A DNA stretch of 64,000 nucleotides from SCBR16-9 sp964537975 (GCA_964537975.1 CAZIDP010000001.1:62001-126000), one strand, 5' to 3'; positions 18,918-27,361 are shown, counted from the first letter of the stretch. Program-made: numbers and translations. Notes: a model not told the origin generated them from the sequence alone.

Positions 18918-19523
18918 ATGAAAATTCATATAAGACCTTATATAACAGAAGACGAAACTGCCTGGATGCGTACCCATGCCATTATCATGAGTATTTCACA
19001 TGCCTGGAATTACACCATACAAGAGCGTCCCGAGTATGCAGGCCATATCTCTACGCGGCTTGTGGCTGATCATGATGGACAAATTATCGGACTAACTGAC
19101 GTTCAATATGAAAATGAGATTGGAGAGCTTTGCTTTCTACACGATTCAATGGGTGGATATGTGCTGGAATTTGGCCGACTCCCGGAGTTTTCTGGTCACA
19201 ATATAGGACAGCAACTCATTGACGCAACGATAGTGGATGCCCGCTCAAAAGGCTTTCACCGCCTGGAATACTGGAGTCAAGATCGTACGGCGCAACGCTA
19301 TTACCGACGTTTGGGCTTGAATGAAATCGGTCGTCATTACCGTTTTCGTTTTAAACCCCCTCAAGACATTCAAGACAAATTACATCAGGATTGCGTCGGA
19401 GTGGAATACTTGTATGGTGCCTGCGTGCCAGAGGAATGGCCACTCATCAAGCAGAAATACGAGATACTGACAAAGCACCCATTGGAACCCCATCTCTGTG
19501 TCGGGTTTGAAATTCGTTTTTAG
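18918..19523 (+). CDS. GNAT-family N-acetyltransferase
   Basis: 201 residues starting M-K-I-H-I-R-P-Y, typical of GNAT enzymes. The acetyl-CoA binding motif appears as S-G-H-N-I-G-Q-Q-L-I-D-A (Q/R-x-x-G-x-x-L form, with N-I-G-Q-Q-L), preceded by the strand with L-E-F-G-R-L-P and followed by Y-Y-R-R-L-G-L-N-E. The substrate is unknown; a neighbouring glycosyltransferase and formyltransferase make an amino sugar or a surface component possible. The last 60 residues are an extension beyond the core fold. Confidence 0.75.
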   Translation: MKIHIRPYITEDETAWMRTHAIIMSISHAWNYTIQERPEYAGHISTRLVADHDGQIIGLTDVQYENEIGELCFLHDSMGGYVLEFGRLPEFSGHNIGQQLIDATIVDARSKGFHRLEYWSQDRTAQRYYRRLGLNEIGRHYRFRFKPPQDIQDKLHQDCVGVEYLYGACVPEEWPLIKQKYEILTKHPLEPHLCVGFEIRF

Positions 19524-19595
19524 CACATAATCAAATGATTTGCACGCATACGCCCTGTAATGCTACAGCTTACATATACCACAAGGATATATTGT

Positions 19596-21341
19596 ATGAA
19601 TGACCGTTGTTCAAACAGTTCGTTTCAATATCGTGTGGGTGTGCTCGGTATACCAGATTCTGTAAAAAGCTTAGGTTCGTTATGGCGGCATACACCTTGG
19701 GATCATGCCAGTCTGGAACAACTTAAAGACCTGGGATTCAACACAATTCAGGTGAACCTGGCTTGGGGTGCAAGACCTGAAGACGAGCCACTAAATCTTG
19801 AAGACATCATCACTTTGTCTGAAGCGGAGCAAATAAAATATCCGCAATCCGTACCATTACGATGTGATCCGTCACCAGAACGCTACCAGCAAAGACGAAA
19901 GATCATCGCAGAACGCTCGGCATTGTGTAAAGAACACGGATTACGTACCCTATTCCACTTTGGTGCCCCATTTAATGCCCATGGCGCCTACGGAGATACA
20001 CCACCAAACTGTATCCTGGATGAAAAAACGCTTTGCCGGTATGAACTGCTCCTCCAACAGTTTGCCCGGGAATTTTCCAATATAGATGATGTCTTGGTGT
20101 ACACCTACGATCAAGATGCCTGGTTATGTGGTGAGTTTGGAAAATGCCCCAGATGTTCGGGGATTCCTTTACACAAACGCCTGGTACCGTTCCTGAATCG
20201 ACTGGCAAAAGCTTGGCATGCGGAGCTGCCAGATGGGCGTCTCTGGTGGGAGCCATGGGAGCTGAGTGCCGGGCAGGTATATGCCTGTGTACAAGCGGTA
20301 GACACAGACGCGTTCGGTCTCGCACTGCATTCAAATATAGCGGAAGTCATGGCGACCATGCCTGGTGACCGATGGCTGATAAACACCTGCGCGATAGCAG
20401 CAAAACGCAATATTCCAACTCTGGTCGAATATTTTCTTGGAGCAACAAGTGAAGAACTGGAACCGTTGCTCGATCTGGCGCATCCCCTGGTCGTACTTCA
20501 TGGACTGCGTACCATAGCACAAATTACTGGTGTCTCTGGCATCAAAGAATACTACGGACTTTCGCCTGATCGTGAAGACCCCAATTTACGCATGGCTGGT
20601 CTGTTTTTTGAAAATCCATCAATAACAGACGATGAAGCATTGGCTGCATTGGCAGAACCTTATGCCAGGGCAGCAAACGGTATGGTTGCTTTTTGGCAGA
20701 AAACAAGTGAAGGCATGACATTTTTCCCCTGGGAGACGACCTGGTTTATACGGGAAATAGGAAGAAGCCGTGTAGACCATGCACTATCTGCCGCAGTTAT
20801 ACGCAGCCAAACGGCATGCACACCTTCCTGGGCCTCAACTCGCAAAGGTACTTTCATGGCGTGCACCTCACCCGACAACCACCCCTGGCTTCTGGAAGAT
20901 GTACAATTGAGATGCGAAACAGCAGCCCGTAGCTGGTATGAAGCAGAGCAGCTTGGGCAATCAATACTGGAAGATATACCTGAAAATCTGAGACCTCGGC
21001 TAAATGCCAATCTGACTGACCTGGGACGTTTAAAACGCAGGGCAATGGCGTACGCAAATCATTTACGGGAAACTAACCTGGTCACTTCAATAAGGTCAAA
21101 TATTAAAAACGACAGGGCCTGGTCGGAACTACACGACCTGCTCAAAGCAGACATGGATAATTTTCTGGAAGAAAAAACAAAAACACCTCACCAACCTGCG
21201 GGTGGCAGCATACATGACTGGCAGGAGATGCAGGAAGCCATTCTTATGTTGGAGAACAACCCCGAAGAGTTTTTGGCAATGTACTTCCTCGAAACCCCGG
21301 ACAACCAATCCAAAGGTATGTTCAGCATGACATCTCTGTAG
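19596..21341 (+). CDS. Unrecognised protein, probable TIM-barrel hydrolase
   Basis: 581 residues from ATG 19596, supported by AAGGAT eight bases upstream. There is no signal peptide, so it should be cytoplasmic. The N-terminal half reads like a barrel: G-F-N-T-I-Q-V-N-L-A-W-G, L-R-T-L-F-H-F-G-A-P, D-D-V-L-V-Y-T-Y-D-Q-D and L-W-W-E-P-W-E-L-S are successive strand-like segments with acidic residues at their ends, as in glycoside hydrolases. C-G-E-F-G-K-C-P-R-C is a possible metal-binding cluster. The C-terminal 200 residues are helical. I cannot place it in a family. It is convergent with doxX-type gene (20 bp). Confidence 0.5.
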   Translation: MNDRCSNSSFQYRVGVLGIPDSVKSLGSLWRHTPWDHASLEQLKDLGFNTIQVNLAWGARPEDEPLNLEDIITLSEAEQIKYPQSVPLRCDPSPERYQQRRKIIAERSALCKEHGLRTLFHFGAPFNAHGAYGDTPPNCILDEKTLCRYELLLQQFAREFSNIDDVLVYTYDQDAWLCGEFGKCPRCSGIPLHKRLVPFLNRLAKAWHAELPDGRLWWEPWELSAGQVYACVQAVDTDAFGLALHSNIAEVMATMPGDRWLINTCAIAAKRNIPTLVEYFLGATSEELEPLLDLAHPLVVLHGLRTIAQITGVSGIKEYYGLSPDREDPNLRMAGLFFENPSITDDEALAALAEPYARAANGMVAFWQKTSEGMTFFPWETTWFIREIGRSRVDHALSAAVIRSQTACTPSWASTRKGTFMACTSPDNHPWLLEDVQLRCETAARSWYEAEQLGQSILEDIPENLRPRLNANLTDLGRLKRRAMAYANHLRETNLVTSIRSNIKNDRAWSELHDLLKADMDNFLEEKTKTPHQPAGGSIHDWQEMQEAILMLENNPEEFLAMYFLETPDNQSKGMFSMTSL

Positions 21342-21361
21342 ATTAAACCAAAAAAATGATA

Positions 21362-21844
21362 CTACACTGATTCATCCTTAAAGAGAACTTTGTCCGCTGA
21401 TCCACGTCCACCTCCAACAACAAGTAAGAAAAGTGCCCCCATCAACATGGAAAAGTCGGTACGAGACTCATGCGCCATGCTCCAAAAGCCATAGGTAGAC
21501 AATTCACGTACCTTGAAACCCAGGAAATCTTCGCCCAGCAGAATAGGAATTTTCGTAGTCACAATGGCTGTAAGCATAATAATGATAATTGGAATTGCGG
21601 CATACCGGGTAAACAGCCCAACCAATATCAAGGCACCACACAGTATTTCAAATACACCGACAAAAGGAGCAATCAATTCTGCGGCTTCATATCCCATACG
21701 TTCAAATCGACCGACACCTCTCGCCGCAGGATACAGAAACTTCTGTATCCCTTCCGACAAAAATACACTACCCACAGCAACACGAATAAATATCGTGGCA
21801 ATCGGGCCATTGGTTATTAACAACCTTTTGAAAATGTCTGGCAT
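21362..21844 (-). CDS. DoxX-family membrane protein
   Basis: 160 residues, four predicted membrane segments, with the family start R-V-A-V-G-S-V-F-L-S-E-G-I-Q-K-F and the G-R-F-E-R-M-G motif after the first segment, then F-E-I-L-C-G-A-L-I-L-V-G. An AGGAGAAT Shine-Dalgarno is present. DoxX proteins are small inner-membrane proteins related to thiosulfate:quinone oxidoreductase subunits; most members have no proven function. It lies downstream of the STN-like gene on the same strand, 115 bp away. Confidence 0.88.
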   Translation of the reverse strand: MPDIFKRLLITNGPIATIFIRVAVGSVFLSEGIQKFLYPAARGVGRFERMGYEAAELIAPFVGVFEILCGALILVGLFTRYAAIPIIIIMLTAIVTTKIPILLGEDFLGFKVRELSTYGFWSMAHESRTDFSMLMGALFLLVVGGGRGSADKVLFKDESV

Positions 21845-21959
21845 GGTAATTGGATTCTCCTGTTAATTACTGTCCAATGGTTGACATGGATGGTTTTATG
21901 TAAAACACACAAAACCTACTAACACCCGAAGCTAATGCCAAATTTCATGTATGTTGATA

Positions 21960-22613
21960 TTACTCTTGCTTTATGGACAATCGAATCCGGTCATATTCAT
22001 ACCGGATTTCTAGAAAAGGGAAATCTACCAGAAGGTTTTCTTGCAATATCATATCGAAAGAAGCATTTGATGCAATTTCGACCGTCCAAAGCCGCTCATC
22101 AAGCGGTATATCCTCAACCTTACTCTCAATTTCAAGAACGATATCAGCTTCCTGCCCAAGCAGCTTCAGCACTTCAATAAAATCATTTTTTTCGAATAAA
22201 ATATGTGTACCAGATAATGGCGAAGTGAGTTTCGCGTGAAAAGTAGTAGATAATTCAGCACCTTCAATCACTCTTGGCGAATTATCTATATCATTTTGCG
22301 CATTCATATCGTTTTTCACTGGCGCGTATTCGACATGTTCTACCTGTTTCCTAACGATAAACAACGGATCCACCCCCTCCCATACCTTGACAACCACATG
22401 GCTGTTTGTTTCACGTAGTATACGTACCTGTCGGAGCACTCGGCCATTTATCAGGTATACCTTGTCGTTACCTGGACTGTCAGGAAGCATGACTTCATCT
22501 TCAACCTTGACTGGCGTAACATAAGCATCTTGCTGTGCATTAACAAGTTCAATTGAGCCATGCAGCATTATGGCACAAAGCAGACATATCAGCATTTTAT
22601 TTACTTTTCTCAT
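21960..22613 (-). CDS. Exported protein with a C-terminal secretin/STN-like domain
   Basis: 217 residues from ATG 22613, with GGAGAGAG upstream; an earlier in-frame ATG at 22637 is less likely. A signal peptide covers about 1-26 (ending LVNAQ). Residues 45-80 resemble a small beta domain (V-Y-L-I-N-G-R-V-L-R-Q-V). Residues 140-215 read F-E-K-N-D-F-I-E-V-L-K-L-L-G-Q, then V-E-I-A-S-N-A-S-F-D-M-I-L-Q-E-N, then Y-D-R-I-R-L-S-I. This is the pattern of the secretin/TonB short N-terminal (STN) domain. No barrel follows, so it is a solitary N-domain. It may bind a secretin or pilotin-like partner; none is in the window. Confidence 0.55.
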   Translation of the reverse strand: MRKVNKMLICLLCAIMLHGSIELVNAQQDAYVTPVKVEDEVMLPDSPGNDKVYLINGRVLRQVRILRETNSHVVVKVWEGVDPLFIVRKQVEHVEYAPVKNDMNAQNDIDNSPRVIEGAELSTTFHAKLTSPLSGTHILFEKNDFIEVLKLLGQEADIVLEIESKVEDIPLDERLWTVEIASNASFDMILQENLLVDFPFLEIRYEYDRIRLSIKQE

Positions 22614-22762
22614 CACTCTCTCCTTATTTAAGATCATATTTTTACAAAGAGTGAAAAGTCAAGACAAATATTATTAAAAAATCCGTATCAACAAGGACGA
22701 AAAGCTAACAGGCTGGATATCAAATCAGAATGTTTCGACATAACTGCCTGACTTAATCAGGC
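22614..22762. other. Intergenic, with an inverted repeat at 22746-22762
   Basis: GCCTGA and TCAGGC (6 bp, 5-base loop) abut the -35 box of the next promoter and could be an operator. The rest is AT-rich and shows nothing I can name. Confidence 0.35.
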
Positions 22763-22791
22763 TTGATAAACCTTATTGCATCGGGTATAAT
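22763..22791 (+). promoter_or_regulatory. Strong sigma-70 promoter with no gene directly downstream
   Basis: TTGATA (22763-22768), exactly 17 bases, TATAAT (22786-22791). Predicted transcript start is near 22798. The next annotated product is tRNA-Leu 340 bases on, with a terminator in between. Confidence 0.65.
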
Positions 22792-22797
22792 AACAAG

Positions 22798-23048
22798 AAT
22801 TTGAGCATGTACCTTTGCATGTGTATTTCAAACAGCATAGGTATGCGCCAAACGGATAAACTACACATCATAAGAAAATTAAGTCAGCTTATGAAGAGCT
22901 GAGTGGACCAATAGGCCAGATTATTTATTAATTTGGACTATACAATACTATGAACGGAATAAATAATTCCGTAACGCAGTCCATCAGCATTGTCATGTGC
23001 GTTCTCGGGACGAATCAAACAAATTGTATTTTCGACCCGAATTTTTTT
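22798..23048 (+). ncRNA. Candidate small RNA, about 250 nt
   Basis: A near-consensus promoter ends at 22791 and a Rho-independent terminator ends at 23048, with no convincing protein gene between. Predicted helices: TCAGCT/AGCTGA (22884-22902), a TGG(A)CC/GGCCA hairpin right after it, TGGACT/AGTCCA enclosing ACGGAAT/ATTCCGT (22954-22972), then the terminator stem. It does not show the signatures of tmRNA, RNase P RNA or SRP RNA that I would recognise. A 19-codon frame (22843-22902) starting M-R-Q-T-D-K-L-H lies inside but has only a poorly spaced AGG. It may instead be a regulated leader. Confidence 0.5.
23005..23048 (+). terminator. Rho-independent terminator of the candidate small RNA
   Basis: Arms 23005-23014 and 23031-23040 pair over ten positions with a single A-A mismatch, followed by A and seven T (23042-23048). 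Confidence 0.65.
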
Positions 23049-23076
23049 GTCTGAATGTGGCATTGTCCGTCATAAT
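23047..23076 (+). promoter_or_regulatory. Candidate promoter of tRNA-Leu and tig
   Basis: TTGTCT (23047-23052), 18 bases, CATAAT (23071-23076), about 60 bases before the tRNA. It begins in the T tract of the preceding terminator. Confidence 0.4.
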
Positions 23077-23135
23077 ATTGGACAGCATTTGCGAAATTGA
23101 AACGAACGAAACATATTGAAGTGAAAAACAGTTAT

Positions 23136-23220
23136 GGGCGAGTGGCGGAATTGGCAGACGCGCTGGACTTAGGATCCAGTACCGCAAGGTGTGCGGGTTC
23201 AACTCCCGCCTCGCCCACCA
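23136..23220 (+). tRNA. tRNA-Leu (anticodon TAG)
   Basis: Acceptor stem GGGCGAG (23136-23142) pairs with CTCGCCC near the 3' end, discriminator A and an encoded CCA finish at 23220. The anticodon stem CTGGA/TCCAG encloses loop CTTAGGA, anticodon TAG, reading CUN leucine codons. A long class II variable arm precedes the T arm (GCGGGTTCAACTCCCGC). The trigger factor start is only 27 bases downstream, so one transcript may carry both and be cut at the tRNA 3' end. Confidence 0.97.
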
Positions 23221-23247
23221 CAACCCGGGAAGCAGACGGAATAGAAC

Positions 23248-24798
23248 ATGAGCGAAAAGGAAATCAAAGAAACCCCTGAAACCGGAACAGCAGCAGAACC
23301 TGAAACAGAGTCTGTTGAAAACGATTCCCAGGTCGAAACGGCTTCTTCTACATCGGTAGAACTTGAACATCATCACGATCATCATCATCACGATCACGAA
23401 CATGATCACAACCATGATCATGATCATGAAGACGATTTCAAGTTTGAGGAAGACCCCACCTTCAATCTGGAATATAAAGGGGAATGCCTGTACGAAGTTG
23501 GTGTGGTCGTTCCGGCGATCAACGAAGTTAAACAAGTCGACAAACTTTTTGATGAACTCCAGTCTGAAGTAGAGATGCCCGGATTCCGCAAGGGAAAAGC
23601 GCCTCGTAAGCTTTTGGAAAACAAGATGGGCAAACATGTTCGTGCTGAAAGTGTGGACAAAATTGTTTCCGCTTCTTTCGAAAAACTGATCACAGAACAA
23701 GATTTACGGCCAATTTCCCGCCCAGACATTGAGGGGTTGGAAAATGTGTTGGAACGCGATCAGAACGCCCCGTTGGAGTTTACCCTCAAATTTGAAGTTG
23801 CTCCACGCTGTGAATTGGGCGCGTATAAAGGTCTTGAAATTGAACGTCCTGTACTTGAAGTAACGGATGAAGACATTGATCAGGCCCTTGAAGGCATGCG
23901 TGAGCGTCTGGCTACATTTGAATCCATCGAAGATGAAGCATCCATTGAAGGGGATCAGGTTATTATCGACTTCAATGGTAAAATTGATGGCGAAGAATTC
24001 CCTGGAAACAGTGCTGAAAATTACCCCTATATCATCGGCTCAAAACGCTTTTTCGAAAGTTTTGAGAAAGCACTCATTGGTGTCAAAGCAGAGCAGGATG
24101 TCACTTGCGAAGTCCAGTTCCCGGATGACTATTCCAACAATGACTTGGTAGGAAAAACTGCGCTTTTCTCCATCAAAGTGCATGAAATTAAGCGCAAAAA
24201 ATTACCAGAAATGAACGATGAATTTGCCAAGATTGCTGGTAAAGAGTCTATTGAAGAATTGCGTGAAGATGTCAGTAATCGTATAAGAGAAAATTATGCC
24301 GACCATTCACGTCGAATTGCAGAGCAGAATGCCCTGGACCAGATTGTAGAAAAAAGCACCTTTGAAATTCCCAAGTCGTTGATAGAATCTTCTGCAAAGG
24401 AATATAAAGAGCAAGAAATTCGTCGTCTGGTGGCAACACATATGCCTGCTTCCCAGATTTCTGAACAAGAAGAGAAAATCGCTGAAGAAGCCAATGAAAA
24501 TGCGCTCCGTGAGATCAAGCGTTTCGTCGCGTTGAACCAGGTAGGTGTAGCAGAAACCATAACTGTTGGTGAAGCGGATTTCGAGCGCGAAGCTGAGAAT
24601 ATCCGACAACGTACCGGCATGGAAATGGCCATCGTACAACGATTTTTACAGCAAAGTGAACAGCGTGAAACCTACCAGAGTCGTATATTCAGAGAAAAGG
24701 CCATGGCCCTGATTCTGGAAAACGCCAAGTTGGTAGACAAAGTAGTTTCACGCGAGGAGCTGAACAAACAAAGTGAAGAACTCGACGATGTTGAATAA
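23248..24798 (+). CDS. tig: Trigger factor with a histidine-rich N-terminal extension
   Basis: Ribosome-bound chaperone and peptidyl-prolyl isomerase. 516 residues against about 430 in E. coli. The ribosome-binding domain starts only near residue 72 and has the signature G-F-R-K-G-K-A-P near 112-119. The FKBP-like domain follows (G-D-Q-V-I-I-D-F-N-G, about 235-320), then the helical chaperone domain. The extra N-terminus is acidic, and residues 41-60 contain 13 His in 20, alternating with Asp and Glu. The frame is uninterrupted and in phase with the conserved part, so the extension is real or would need an internal start. The gene overlaps clpP by 11 bases. Confidence 0.96.
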   Translation: MSEKEIKETPETGTAAEPETESVENDSQVETASSTSVELEHHHDHHHHDHEHDHNHDHDHEDDFKFEEDPTFNLEYKGECLYEVGVVVPAINEVKQVDKLFDELQSEVEMPGFRKGKAPRKLLENKMGKHVRAESVDKIVSASFEKLITEQDLRPISRPDIEGLENVLERDQNAPLEFTLKFEVAPRCELGAYKGLEIERPVLEVTDEDIDQALEGMRERLATFESIEDEASIEGDQVIIDFNGKIDGEEFPGNSAENYPYIIGSKRFFESFEKALIGVKAEQDVTCEVQFPDDYSNNDLVGKTALFSIKVHEIKRKKLPEMNDEFAKIAGKESIEELREDVSNRIRENYADHSRRIAEQNALDQIVEKSTFEIPKSLIESSAKEYKEQEIRRLVATHMPASQISEQEEKIAEEANENALREIKRFVALNQVGVAETITVGEADFEREAENIRQRTGMEMAIVQRFLQQSEQRETYQSRIFREKAMALILENAKLVDKVVSREELNKQSEELDDVE

Positions 24799-25438
24799 TT
24801 ACGTCCATTCATCAGCATCAGCTCCAGATGATCGACTGCGACCACTGGTTGACCCAAAAATGATTACCATTTATGAGCAAACCAGCCGTGGTGAGCGGAT
24901 GTATGATATCTACTCAAGATTATTGGCAGACCGTATCATATTCATGGGTATGCCAATAGATGATTATGTTTCCAGCTATGTAATTGCACAGTTACTGTTT
25001 CTGGAGGCTGAAGACCCGGACAAAGACATTAACTTGTACATCAATTCGCCAGGAGGCAGCGTTACTGCAGGCTTGGCAATATATGACACCATGCAATTCA
25101 TAAAGCCGGAAATCACAACAATTTGTCTCGGGCAAGCAGCCAGTATGGGTGCTGTGCTCATGGCAGCAGGTACGCCTGGAAAACGGTTTGCTTTACCCTA
25201 CTCCCGGTTTTTACTGCATCAGGTTGCCGGCGGGGTACAAGGTCAAGCTTCCGACATTGAAATCCAGGCCAAAGAAATCGTACGCATCAGCGAAATGTTG
25301 GATGAAATATTGGTAAAACATACCGGTCAGTCAGTTGACATTATTCACAGAGACAGTGATCGCGATTTTTTCATGGGGGCCAAAGAAGCCAAGGAATACG
25401 GCCTTATTGATGAAATACTCGAACGAAGCCACAAGTAA
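24788..25438 (+). CDS. clpP: ATP-dependent Clp protease proteolytic subunit
   Basis: 216 residues from ATG 24788; a GTG at 24773 is in frame but lies deeper in tig. The catalytic triad is S119 (G-Q-A-A-S-M-G-A), H144 (F-L-L-H-Q, commonly M-I-H-Q) and D193 (R-D-F-F). The N-terminal propeptide is longer than usual, about 25 residues, and may be processed. It forms the double-heptamer chamber served by ClpX, encoded downstream after 539 bases, a terminator and a separate promoter. Confidence 0.96.
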   Translation: MLNNYVHSSASAPDDRLRPLVDPKMITIYEQTSRGERMYDIYSRLLADRIIFMGMPIDDYVSSYVIAQLLFLEAEDPDKDINLYINSPGGSVTAGLAIYDTMQFIKPEITTICLGQAASMGAVLMAAGTPGKRFALPYSRFLLHQVAGGVQGQASDIEIQAKEIVRISEMLDEILVKHTGQSVDIIHRDSDRDFFMGAKEAKEYGLIDEILERSHK

Positions 25439-25459
25439 GCATTATTAATTGTTGTATCC

Positions 25460-25501
25460 ATCCCCTTTCCAAAGATACCAATCGTTAATTGGAAAGGGGA
25501 T
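25460..25501 (+). terminator. Hairpin terminator after clpP
   Basis: A perfect 13-bp stem (25460-25472 with 25489-25501) and 16-base loop, followed by a short T/C-rich tail. The weak T tract lowers certainty. It ends the tRNA-tig-clpP unit. Confidence 0.7.
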
Positions 25502-25906
25502 TTCCTTCACGTCGAATAGGTTATTCCAAAAAATAGTATTACCTGACAAAGTAAGCATACTATTGCGTACTCCTGGTATTATGATAACATGCATAAAGAA
25601 TGCCATATACAATTGAATCTGCCCAGCCCAATAGGCAACTTTTAAAATTATTCAGAGCCAGTTTCTTATACTATAAGATGTGAATGAAAATGATATAGTC
25701 GAACAATTTGAATCATTTCGGCATCTCATCACATTCTGTAGTACATTTGATAGAAAAATGAAACAATATTACCTATCTGGGCATTAGATATTTTGAATGA
25801 AATAATCAGAATTTACCCAGCCAGAATGATATCTGACTTGACCTTTGCCCTGAAAAGCGGGCACAATGTTATTTGGAAATACAGGGTTATATCTGGCATT
25901 AAATTC
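25502..25906. other. Intergenic region between clpP and clpX
   Basis: About 400 AT-rich bases with no credible ORF. A perfect 8-bp inverted repeat, AATAGTAT (25532-25539) and ATACTATT (25557-25564), encloses 17 bases. An extended -10 like element, TGGTATTAT, ends at 25582. I see no terminator that would define a separate RNA. Confidence 0.4.
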
Positions 25907-25936
25907 TTGACAGAATAGCCCTCAAAATGCTATATT
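25907..25936 (+). promoter_or_regulatory. clpX: Sigma-70 promoter of clpX
   Basis: TTGACA (25907-25912), 18 bases, TATATT (25931-25936), 41 bases before the ATG. GGAGG follows at the right distance. It lets clpX be expressed apart from clpP. Confidence 0.75.
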
Positions 25937-25977
25937 TATAGCAATTCTCATAAACCCGGACAGTCTCGGAGGTTTTT

Positions 25978-27252
25978 ATGGCGCCGCAACGAACGCGTAG
26001 TGATATCCCAACCTGCTCTTTCTGTGGTAAGCGTCACGATGAAGTGAATAAGCTTATTGCAGGACCTGACGTAAATATCTGCGATGAATGTGTCAATTTA
26101 TGCAGCGAAATAGTCGCGGAAGAACGCGCCCGGAAAGGTGTGGAACGCACTCTCAAAGTTCCCGCACCAAAGTCTATCAAAGAATTTCTTGACCAATATG
26201 TCATAGGTCAGGATCGGGCAAAACGCGTTCTTGCTGTTGCTGTTCACAATCATTACAAACGGATTTCTGCTGGTGGTGAAATTGACGGTGTTGAGTTGCA
26301 AAAGTCCAATGTCTTATTAATAGGTCCTTCCGGGTGTGGTAAGACCTTGCTTGCCGAAACACTTGCGCGCATGCTGGATGTGCCGTTTGCTGTTGTAGAC
26401 GCAACCACTTTGACTGAAGCCGGATATGTGGGTGATGATGTCGAGAATGTTATTCTCAAACTGTTACAAAATGCCGATTTTGATCCGGTACGTGCCGAAA
26501 CCGGCATTGTATATGTGGACGAAATTGACAAGATTGCACGCAAAGGTGACAGTCCATCTATCACACGCGACGTTTCTGGTGAAGGTGTGCAACAAGCACT
26601 GTTAAAATTGTTGGAAGGCACCATTGCCAATGTGCCACCACAGGGCGGTCGCAAACATCCGCAACAAGAATGCATTCAGGTAGACACCCATAACATTCTG
26701 TTCATATGTGGTGGTTCCTTTGCTGGCCTGGACCAGATTGTCCAACGTCGTATCGGCAAAAAAGTAATTGGTTTCAACTCAGACATAAAGACCAAAAAAG
26801 ACGAAGAAGATATTCTGGCTCAAGTCAAACCCGAAGACCTGATAAAATTCGGTATGATTCCTGAATTTTCTGGGCGTTTACCTGTGCTCTCCACTTTGAA
26901 CTCCCTTGTACGAGATGAAATGATTCGTGTCTTGATTGAACCGAAAAACGCGATTATCAAACAATATGAAAAATTGTTTGAACTGGAAAATGTGAAATTA
27001 CGTTTCCCGGATGAATCCGTTGCCGCAATAGCAGAAGCGGCAATTGAGCGCAATACAGGTGCTCGGGGTCTTCGCAGTATACTGGAAGAAGCCATGTTGA
27101 ATGTAATGTATGAAATACCCTCCCATGAAGATGTACGGGAGTGTATCATTACACCAGGTGTCATTTTAAAATCCGAAGAACCCCTACTTGTATACCGGCA
27201 TGAAGTAGAGGATAAAGACAGGAACACTGGAAAAAATTCCGTCTCTGCTTAA
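25978..27252 (+). CDS. clpX: ATP-dependent Clp protease unfoldase subunit
   Basis: 424 residues. The N-terminal zinc-binding domain has C13, C16, C35 and C38. The AAA+ module has Walker A G-P-S-G-C-G-K-T near 116-123, the pore loop G-Y-V-G-D-D, Walker B I-V-Y-V-D-E-I-D-K, the R-K-H loop (G-G-R-K-H) and sensor 2 G-A-R-G-L-R. The ClpP-docking loop reads I-G-K-K-V-I-G-F, close to the I-G-F consensus. GGAGG is the Shine-Dalgarno. It unfolds tagged substrates and feeds them to ClpP. Confidence 0.98.
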   Translation: MAPQRTRSDIPTCSFCGKRHDEVNKLIAGPDVNICDECVNLCSEIVAEERARKGVERTLKVPAPKSIKEFLDQYVIGQDRAKRVLAVAVHNHYKRISAGGEIDGVELQKSNVLLIGPSGCGKTLLAETLARMLDVPFAVVDATTLTEAGYVGDDVENVILKLLQNADFDPVRAETGIVYVDEIDKIARKGDSPSITRDVSGEGVQQALLKLLEGTIANVPPQGGRKHPQQECIQVDTHNILFICGGSFAGLDQIVQRRIGKKVIGFNSDIKTKKDEEDILAQVKPEDLIKFGMIPEFSGRLPVLSTLNSLVRDEMIRVLIEPKNAIIKQYEKLFELENVKLRFPDESVAAIAEAAIERNTGARGLRSILEEAMLNVMYEIPSHEDVRECIITPGVILKSEEPLLVYRHEVEDKDRNTGKNSVSA

Positions 27253-27361
27253 CACAATGAAGATGATGACACCGGACGGTTTTATGAAGTGACAATGCCT
27301 GATAGTGTTGTGTTTCCATCACATTTGAATTTTGTGTTATATATAACCTATCTGATATTCG

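Noticed and set aside
23097..23279. 60-codon frame over the tRNA-Leu gene
   Set aside because: This is the familiar false peptide produced by translating a class II tRNA gene.
22993..23700. Minus-strand 235-codon frame that looks like a Met/Ile-rich membrane protein
   Set aside because: It is the antisense reading of the His-rich extension and start of tig plus the tRNA; the hydrophobic run is the complement of His/Asp codons.
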